Positions 1 through 6,216 of a stretch of 6,216 nt of DNA are shown here, in pieces. A program made the position numbers and the translations under genes. Under the pieces are notes generated by a model. The model saw only the letters and a list, made by a program, of their open reading frames with translations. It was not told the DNA's origin and did not search any database. Source of the DNA: Halobacteria archaeon (GTDB lineage: Bacteria; Pseudomonadota; Gammaproteobacteria; UBA9214); assembly GCA_013041945.1 (NCBI GenBank), contig JABDRC010000017.1, positions 1 to 6,216 of the forward strand, in the 5' to 3' direction. Within the stretch, counting starts at the first letter, position 1; each line of letters opens with the position of its first letter.

Positions 1-126
1 GCGTATCTCGACGATTACGCGGTGGCGGATCAGACCGTATTCACTGAAGATCGGCCGCAGGTTTTCGGTTTTTCCACCGTAACGACCGTCGACCGGGGAT
101 ACCGCGGTAAGCTGTGACAAGTCCAT
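1..126 (-). CDS. purB: Adenylosuccinate lyase, N-terminal 42 residues (partial)
   Basis: PurB acts twice in cytosolic purine synthesis: it cleaves SAICAR to AICAR plus fumarate, and adenylosuccinate to AMP plus fumarate. Only the first 42 codons are present; the gene continues beyond the left edge. The opening residues MDLSQLTAVSPVDGRYGGK, followed by IFSEYGLIRHRVIVEIR, closely match the start of E. coli-type PurB (LTAVSPVDGRYG and IFSEYGL are hallmarks of that subfamily). The catalytic residues lie outside the window. The ATG at 126-124 is preceded by GAGG (133-136, minus strand) at 6-nt spacing, which supports this start. The gene begins 26 bp after the acnA stop, so it is probably co-transcribed with acnA. 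In E. coli purB directly follows hflD; here acnA lies between them. The family call is firm despite the short fragment. Confidence 0.95.
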   Translation of the reverse strand, partial: MDLSQLTAVSPVDGRYGGKTENLRPIFSEYGLIRHRVIVEIR

Positions 127-132
127 ATCTGT

Positions 133-136
133 CCTC
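133..136 (-). promoter_or_regulatory. Ribosome binding site of purB
   Basis: GAGG on the minus strand lies 6 nt before the purB ATG, in the 26-bp acnA-purB gap. It fixes the purB start. The gap has no evident promoter or terminator, so purB translation probably depends on read-through transcription from acnA. Confidence 0.7.
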
Positions 137-152
137 GTTGAAGTGCGACCGC

Positions 153-2822
<2,670 letters not shown>

Positions 2823-2825
2823 GAA

Positions 2826-2831
2826 CTCTCC
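2826..2831 (-). promoter_or_regulatory. Ribosome binding site of acnA
   Basis: GGAGAG on the minus strand, with its GGAG core 5 nt before the ATG at 2822. It decides the start in favour of the protein beginning MNNSFNTRDTL, as against the upstream TTG at 2855. Confidence 0.75.
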
Positions 2832-2854
2832 GTGCGTCTTGCGAAAGGAGCGCA

Positions 2855-2882
2855 ATTATACACGGTTTCGGAACACTGGCAG
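2855..2882 (-). promoter_or_regulatory. Candidate sigma-70 promoter of acnA
   Basis: On the minus strand a perfect TATAAT (-10) occupies 2860-2855. A CTGCCA (4 of 6 against TTGACA) occupies 2882-2877, with a 16-bp spacer. Transcription would start near 2848, giving a leader of about 25 nt that holds the acnA ribosome site. The element lies in the 78-bp gap between the hflD stop and acnA start, the only sizeable gap within the minus-strand gene block. The -10 is strong; the -35 is weak, so an activator may help. This is a prediction from sequence only. Confidence 0.55.
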
Positions 2883-2900
2883 GCAGGGCCGGGGAAGCTG

Positions 2901-3536
2901 TCAGGCAGTATCTGCGAGCATGCGCGCATGCCGCAGCAATGCCCTGCGCCCGAACAGGAGCCTGATGCGGCCGCCGCCGCACTGCCGCCACAGGACAGCG
3001 GCCCGCATGCCGGCCAGCAGCAATGCGCGGATCATGTCACGGCTTTCCGCCGACTCCAGGATGGCCGGTTCACCCTGGACCATGATGCGCGGTGTGAGTG
3101 TGCTGACGGTGTCCGTGTAGATAGCGGCCAGCGCGGCGATGATGTCCGGCGTGGCCTCGGGACCGTATGGCTGGTCATTGCGCAGGGCATCGATACCACG
3201 CGTGATCACATCGACCAGGGCGGGCTGCCTGGACAGTTTGCGTTCCAGGTGCATCAGGGTGATGACATAGCCGGCCAGTTCCGGGTCGCGCCCGGTGTTG
3301 TCATCGCCGAGCTGGTCACGCATTGCCGCAAGTCCCGTCGCCAGGCCGACGGTACCGTCGTAAACGTCATCGACGCTGGCTGGCGAGGTCATGAAGATAC
3401 TGCCGATACTCGTTTGGGTTGCCGCCGCGTCGCGTATCCGGCCGCGCGCGGTCTGTTGCACCAGGCGGGACGCCTGACACAGTCCGGCAAGCGCAAGGGT
3501 TTGCCCGTGCAGCGACTTGTGATGCATAGCCATCAT
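2901..3536 (-). CDS. hflD: HflD family protein (lysogenization regulator homologue)
   Basis: HflD is a peripheral inner-membrane protein. In E. coli it binds phage lambda CII and favours its degradation; its normal cellular role is not well settled. The 211-residue product is close to the E. coli length (about 213). Family blocks visible are LALAGLCQASRLVQQ (14-28), LAGYVITLMHLERKLS (87-102), AALAAIYTDTVSTLTPRIMV (134-153) and AVLWRQCGGGRIRLLFGRR (180-198). The protein looks mostly helical, with no signal peptide or membrane-spanning segment. Its start overlaps the mnmA stop in an ATGA arrangement, pointing to translational coupling; the ribosome site is weak (GAG about 5 nt upstream). ATG codons at 3536, 3533 and 3527 are all possible starts, so the first few residues are uncertain. 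mnmA-hflD adjacency is conserved in gammaproteobacteria and supports the call. Confidence 0.93.
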   Translation of the reverse strand: MMAMHHKSLHGQTLALAGLCQASRLVQQTARGRIRDAAATQTSIGSIFMTSPASVDDVYDGTVGLATGLAAMRDQLGDDNTGRDPELAGYVITLMHLERKLSRQPALVDVITRGIDALRNDQPYGPEATPDIIAALAAIYTDTVSTLTPRIMVQGEPAILESAESRDMIRALLLAGMRAAVLWRQCGGGRIRLLFGRRALLRHARMLADTA

Positions 3537-4618
3537 CGATTCTCGATACCGCGTTCGATAATACCGCCGCCGAGGCAGGTTTCGTTATCGTAAAATACCA
3601 CCGACTGCCCGGCGGCCACAGCGCGCTGGGCGACGTCGAACCCGACCGTACAGCAACCGTCCCGGATCGGGTCGATGGTACAGGCCTGCAGTGGCTGTTG
3701 ATGCCGGATGCGCGCAACGCAGGCATGCGGCGTTTGCGGTGCAGTAGCGGCGATCCAGTGCAGCTGACTGGCCTGCAGACCGGTTTTGAACAGGGCAGGG
3801 TGGTTGCCGCCCTGCACCACGTACAGGACATTGGCGGTGGCATCCTTGTCTGCCACATACCAGGGTTCACCGCCGGCTTCGCGCCGTCCGCCGATCCCCA
3901 GCCCCTGGCGCTGTCCGATAGTGTAGAACATCACGCCGTCATGCTCGCCAATCACCACACCGTCAAGCGTCCGGATTTCACCGCGTCGCTTTTCAACATA
4001 GCGGGCGAGAAATTCGCTGAAGCGGCGTTCGCCGATAAAGCAGATGCCGGTGCTGTCTTTCTTGTCATGCACGCCAAGGCCGATCCGTGCAGCGAGTTTT
4101 CTCACAGCGTGTTTATGCATATCGCCCAGCGGGAACTGGCTGCGTGCCAGCTGTTCCCGGGTCAGGGTGTGCAGGAAATAGGTCTGGTCCTTGTGTTCAT
4201 CCACGCCGCGCAGCAATTGCACTGCCGGCTCGCGCCGGATGCGCGCATAGTGACCGGTGGCGATAAAATCGGCGCCCAGTCCGGTTGCATGGTCCAGAAA
4301 GGCCCGGAACTTGATTTCACGGTTGCATACGATATCCGGACTCGGTGTGCGGCCGGCCTCGTACTCGTGCAGAAAGTGGGTGAACACGCGATTCCAGTAC
4401 TCGGCTGAAAAGCTGACGGCCTGCAGGGCAATACCGAGCCGCGCGGCGATCCGTTGTGCATCCGCCAGGTCCGCCTCGGCGGGGCAGTGGCCCGCCTCGT
4501 CATCCTCGTCCCAGTTTTTCATGAACACCGCGGACACCGTGTGTCCCTGCTCCAGCAGCAGGTGGGCGGCAACGGCCGAATCGACACCACCGGACAGTCC
4601 GACAACAATCCTGCTCAT
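3533..4618 (-). CDS. mnmA: tRNA-specific 2-thiouridylase MnmA
   Basis: MnmA adenylates and then thiolates U34 of the Lys, Glu and Gln tRNAs to give 2-thiouridine, using persulfide sulfur relayed by the IscS-Tus system; it acts in the cytosol. The 361-residue protein (E. coli about 368) has the ATP PP-loop SGGVDS at 9-14. It has the catalytic pair Cys98 (in SPDIVCNREIKF, with Asp95) and Cys193 (in DSTGICFIGERRF), matching E. coli Asp99, Cys102 and Cys199. Also present are FMKNWDEDD (32-40), TGHYARI (121-127), the central-domain segment FYTIGQRQGLGIGG and the C-terminal CLGGGIIERG. All expected catalytic residues are present. The ATG at 4618 lies 3 bp after the nudJ stop and the end overlaps hflD by 4 bp, so it is the middle gene of a compact operon. 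No separate promoter is evident. Confidence 0.97.
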   Translation of the reverse strand: MSRIVVGLSGGVDSAVAAHLLLEQGHTVSAVFMKNWDEDDEAGHCPAEADLADAQRIAARLGIALQAVSFSAEYWNRVFTHFLHEYEAGRTPSPDIVCNREIKFRAFLDHATGLGADFIATGHYARIRREPAVQLLRGVDEHKDQTYFLHTLTREQLARSQFPLGDMHKHAVRKLAARIGLGVHDKKDSTGICFIGERRFSEFLARYVEKRRGEIRTLDGVVIGEHDGVMFYTIGQRQGLGIGGRREAGGEPWYVADKDATANVLYVVQGGNHPALFKTGLQASQLHWIAATAPQTPHACVARIRHQQPLQACTIDPIRDGCCTVGFDVAQRAVAAGQSVVFYDNETCLGGGIIERGIENR

Positions 4619-4621
4619 GGT

Positions 4622-5074
4622 CTACTCGATGTCAGCCAGCAGCGAGAGGGGGTGTGCGTTGCCGTCGAGATAGTCATCGATGCTGCGCAGGACCAGCGGG
4701 CTGCGCAGTTCATCCCGCCGGGCCCGGATCTCGTCGAGGTCCATCCAGACCACCGCTTCGATATCCGGGTCCAGCTGCCGGTCGGACAGGCATGCCGTGC
4801 CCTGGCCGGCGAAACTCACGCGCATGTAGGTCTCCCGGTTGTGCGGATGACGCCAGCGGTAGATGCCGATGACCGCCTCCGGTTCGAATTGCCAGGCGGT
4901 CTCTTCCAGGGTTTCGCGCACGACCGCCTCCAGCAGGCTCTCATTGTCCTCCAGGTGACCGGCCGGCTGGTTATAGACCAGCCGGCCGCCGCTGCGCTCG
5001 CACACCAGCAGGAAGCGTCCATCCTGTTCGATGACCGCGGCCACCGTCATGCGGGGTGTCCATATCAAGCTCAT
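4622..5074 (-). CDS. nudJ: NudJ-type Nudix phosphatase
   Basis: E. coli NudJ (YmfB) hydrolyses nucleoside di- and triphosphates and the thiamine precursor HMP pyrophosphate, using divalent metal in the cytosol. The 150-residue product has the Nudix box at 39-61: Gly39, Glu45, Arg53, Glu54, Glu57 and Glu58 are in place, while the usual Gly near the end of the box is Ala60. Upstream, VYNQPAGHLE (33-42) and near the C-terminus LRSPLVLRSIDDYLDG match the NudJ subfamily in particular. The start at 5074 gives an N-terminus of the expected length; an internal ATG at 5050 would begin inside the first beta strand. The ribosome site is weak (GAAAG-like). It is the first gene of the minus-strand block and faces the exported-protein gene across 247 bp. 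The position next to mnmA is the same as in E. coli. Confidence 0.92.
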   Translation of the reverse strand: MSLIWTPRMTVAAVIEQDGRFLLVCERSGGRLVYNQPAGHLEDNESLLEAVVRETLEETAWQFEPEAVIGIYRWRHPHNRETYMRVSFAGQGTACLSDRQLDPDIEAVVWMDLDEIRARRDELRSPLVLRSIDDYLDGNAHPLSLLADIE

Positions 5075-5183
5075 AGCTTTCAGATAGTTACAACTTTGTT
5101 ACCGGCGCGATCACGGGCAAACTTTTCTGCCTGCAACCGGTCTTAGAGGGTGACATTCGTTGTATTATTGGCGCTCGCACTGT

Positions 5184-5202
5184 GTGAATGATTCTCATAT
5201 AC
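5184..5202. promoter_or_regulatory. Candidate Fur box
   Basis: Read on the minus strand this 19-bp site contains ATGAGAATCATT and matches 13 of 19 positions of the classical E. coli Fur box (GATAATGATAATCATTATC). It overlaps the TATACT hexamer at 5198-5203, the usual placement for an iron-dependent repressor site. It lies 119 bp upstream of the exported-protein start and 109 bp upstream of the nudJ start. The match is good but chance cannot be excluded in an AT-rich stretch. Confidence 0.4.
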
Positions 5203-5203
5203 T
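5198..5203 (+). promoter_or_regulatory. Candidate -10 box for the exported-protein gene
   Basis: TATACT matches 5 of 6 positions of the sigma-70 -10 hexamer. No good -35 lies 16-18 bp upstream, so the promoter would be activator-dependent or wrongly placed. If used, transcription starts near 5210 and the mRNA has a leader of about 110 nt that includes both hairpins listed below. Confidence 0.3.
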
Positions 5204-5231
5204 CTGCGACTCGTTGTTGCGACTGTAGTTA

Positions 5232-5249
5232 TGCCTCAATGCTGAGGCA
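5232..5249 (+). promoter_or_regulatory. Perfect dyad / hairpin in the exported-protein leader
   Basis: TGCCTCA (5232-5238) and TGAGGCA (5243-5249) form a 7-bp perfect inverted repeat around the loop ATGC. There is no T-run after it on either strand, so it is not an intrinsic terminator. It may be an operator dyad or a structured part of the 5' leader. Confidence 0.45.
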
Positions 5250-5285
5250 ATACTTCACTGCATCTGCGTAACGATAAACAAATAC

Positions 5286-5307
5286 GAACTTTTTAACAAA
5301 AACGTTC
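5286..5307 (+). promoter_or_regulatory. AT-rich hairpin directly before the ribosome site
   Basis: GAACTTTTT (5286-5294) can pair with AAAAA-C-GTTC (5298-5307) around the loop AAC, giving nine pairs with one bulged C at 5303. The stem ends one base before the GGAGG ribosome site. Such a stem could keep the site open, affect mRNA decay, or respond to temperature; the sequence alone does not tell which. Confidence 0.35.
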
Positions 5308-5308
5308 T

Positions 5309-5313
5309 GGAGG
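5309..5313 (+). promoter_or_regulatory. Strong ribosome binding site of the exported-protein gene
   Basis: GGAGG lies 8 nt before the ATG at 5322. It is the best Shine-Dalgarno match in the window and settles the start codon, which also opens directly into a signal peptide. It suggests efficient translation. Confidence 0.8.
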
Positions 5314-5321
5314 AACTGTTA

Positions 5322-6216
5322 ATGACTGGCTTGCTGAGAAAAACCTTGTTCACAGGATTCATTTTCATCCTTTCGACCGGCGCTGCGCTGGCCGAAGTCC
5401 TAATGCCGTTCGTCCTGGCAGGTACCTCCGGCGGCGATGTCGCTTCCGTATCGGCCGAAGTCAAGTCCAAGCTGACCGCGGGGGGCTTTGAGGTGGTCGG
5501 CGAGTATTCACCCTATGCCGATGCAAACATCATCATTGTCACCAACGATACACAGAAAGGCCATGCCGCGAAGTCCGAGTTCGGCGGCTACGGTGCCATC
5601 AACCGTGTCTCGGTGACCAAAAACGGCGACAGCACCGAGGTGGTCTACACCAATCCGGTCTACATGGCTGCGGCCTACCGCATGGCCGTCGACATGGCCG
5701 ATATCCGCGGCCAGCTGGAAAGTGCGCTGGGCGCCGAGAAGGACTTTGGTTCCGAAAAGAACCTGACCGCTGACGACCTGCGTAAATATCACTACACCGT
5801 CATGATGGAATACTTCGACGACCCGAGCGAACTGGCCGAGTACGACAGCCAGGCCGAAGCGGTCAAGGCCGTTGAGGATTCGCTGGCTGCCGGCCTGGGT
5901 GCGACTGCCAAGGTCTACCGCGTGGATATTCCGGGCAAGGATGAAACGATCTTCGGTGTGGCCCTGAAGGGTGCCGACGCCGACGACTGCAGCGGTGACG
6001 AGTTCGTCATGAGTCGCATCGACAAGGTCTCGCCGCGCTCCACCGCGCATCTGCCGTACGAGATCGTGGTCACCGACGGTGTGGCACGCGCCCTGTACGC
6101 GCGTTTCCGGATTGCCATCAACTGGCCGCACCTGCCGATGGTTGCCAGCAAAACCGGCGCCACCTTCATGAACATCATGTGTTCACCGGGTGCCATCGAG
6201 GAGGCGCTGATCCAGG
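5322..6216 (+). CDS. Uncharacterised exported protein with two related domains (3' end missing)
   Basis: I do not recognise this gene by name. The frame is open from the ATG to the right edge (298 codons), so the C-terminus is missing. Residues 1-24 form a clear Sec signal peptide: a basic LLRK start, a hydrophobic stretch 8-20, and a signal peptidase I site ALA|E at 24/25, so the mature protein is probably periplasmic or secreted. Two segments, about 46-125 and 180-268, look related: each has an amphipathic helix ending in an AG pair, a strand, then EF, then I-(N/D)-(R/K)-V-S, then E-(V/I)-V-x-T, then a Y-x-R/R-F-R turn. Between them lies a charged linker with KYHYTVMMEYFDDPSEL (155-171). 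After the signal peptide I see no membrane segment. Cysteines are few (223 and 287) and there is no heme CxxCH motif. The layout recalls DUF302-type domains, as a guess only. The ribosome site is strong and a possible Fur box lies upstream. Confidence 0.85.
   Translation, partial: MTGLLRKTLFTGFIFILSTGAALAEVLMPFVLAGTSGGDVASVSAEVKSKLTAGGFEVVGEYSPYADANIIIVTNDTQKGHAAKSEFGGYGAINRVSVTKNGDSTEVVYTNPVYMAAAYRMAVDMADIRGQLESALGAEKDFGSEKNLTADDLRKYHYTVMMEYFDDPSELAEYDSQAEAVKAVEDSLAAGLGATAKVYRVDIPGKDETIFGVALKGADADDCSGDEFVMSRIDKVSPRSTAHLPYEIVVTDGVARALYARFRIAINWPHLPMVASKTGATFMNIMCSPGAIEEALIQ

Larger units (their letters stand above)
5075..5321. other. Divergent intergenic regulatory region
   Basis: This 247-bp stretch separates the minus-strand nudJ start from the plus-strand exported-protein gene and is clearly richer in A and T than the genes. 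It must hold promoters for both directions. The features I can point to are a Fur-box-like sequence (5184-5202), a TATACT box (5198-5203), a TGCGACT direct repeat (5205-5211 and 5218-5224), a perfect hairpin (5232-5249) and an AT-rich hairpin (5286-5307). For nudJ I find no convincing -35/-10 pair. GTTAC occurs twice close to nudJ, at about 5086 and 5097, of unknown meaning. I see no small ORF with a good ribosome site and no tRNA. Confidence 0.7.

Noticed and set aside
2823..2855. Upstream TTG start for acnA
   Set aside because: The TTG overlaps the probable -10 box, lacks a ribosome site and adds residues not typical of AcnA; the ATG at 2822 has a good ribosome site.
3698..4408. Plus-strand open frame of 236 codons opposite mnmA
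   Set aside because: Shadow of mnmA, whose catalytic motifs are intact on the other strand.
4454..5146. Plus-strand open frame of 230 codons opposite mnmA and nudJ
   Set aside because: Antisense to two recognised genes; no motifs.
5232..5249. Intrinsic terminator at the perfect hairpin
   Set aside because: No run of T follows on either strand, the stem is short, and no gene ends nearby.
5255..5470. Minus-strand open frame of 71 codons over the exported-protein start
   Set aside because: It would end in the divergent regulatory region and covers the signal-peptide coding region in antisense; no ribosome site or family motif was seen.
5508..6131. Minus-strand open frame of 207 codons at the right end
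   Set aside because: It lies opposite the plus-strand frame that has a strong ribosome site and signal peptide, so the plus-strand gene is the real one.

Overview
This 6.2-kb window looks like chromosomal DNA of a moderately GC-rich gammaproteobacterium. The main evidence is a minus-strand block read as nudJ > mnmA > hflD > acnA > purB. In Escherichia coli and relatives the conserved cluster is nudJ-mnmA-hflD-purB, and HflD is a largely gammaproteobacterial protein. The genus cannot be told from the sequence; a Chromatiales or Pseudomonas-like lineage would fit but is a guess.

Layout. Bases 1-126 hold the first 42 codons of purB (adenylosuccinate lyase), which runs off the left edge. Bases 153-2822 hold acnA, a complete aconitate hydratase with all three iron-sulfur cluster cysteines. 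Bases 2901-3536 hold hflD, 3533-4618 mnmA (tRNA 2-thiouridylase) and 4622-5074 nudJ (Nudix phosphatase), all on the minus strand. The first three genes are tightly packed: 3 bp separate nudJ and mnmA, and mnmA and hflD overlap by 4 bp. acnA is set off by a 78-bp gap containing a perfect TATAAT box, so it probably has its own promoter as well as read-through. purB follows acnA after 26 bp.

Bases 5075-5321 form a divergent, AT-richer regulatory region between nudJ (minus) and a plus-strand gene. It contains a Fur-box-like sequence, a TATACT box, a perfect 7-bp hairpin and a second AT-rich hairpin directly against a strong Shine-Dalgarno sequence. From 5322 to the right edge runs an unfinished plus-strand gene for an exported protein with a clear Sec signal peptide. 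I do not recognise it by name. It appears to contain two related domains, with a layout that recalls DUF302-type proteins.

How it fits together. The minus-strand block is housekeeping: nucleotide and thiamine-phosphate hydrolysis, wobble-uridine thiolation, a membrane-associated protein, a TCA-cycle enzyme and a purine enzyme. The points most worth attention are acnA sitting inside a usually contiguous hflD-purB pair, and the uncharacterised exported protein with its possibly iron-responsive leader. I see no CRISPR, mobile element, RNA gene or defence-type system.
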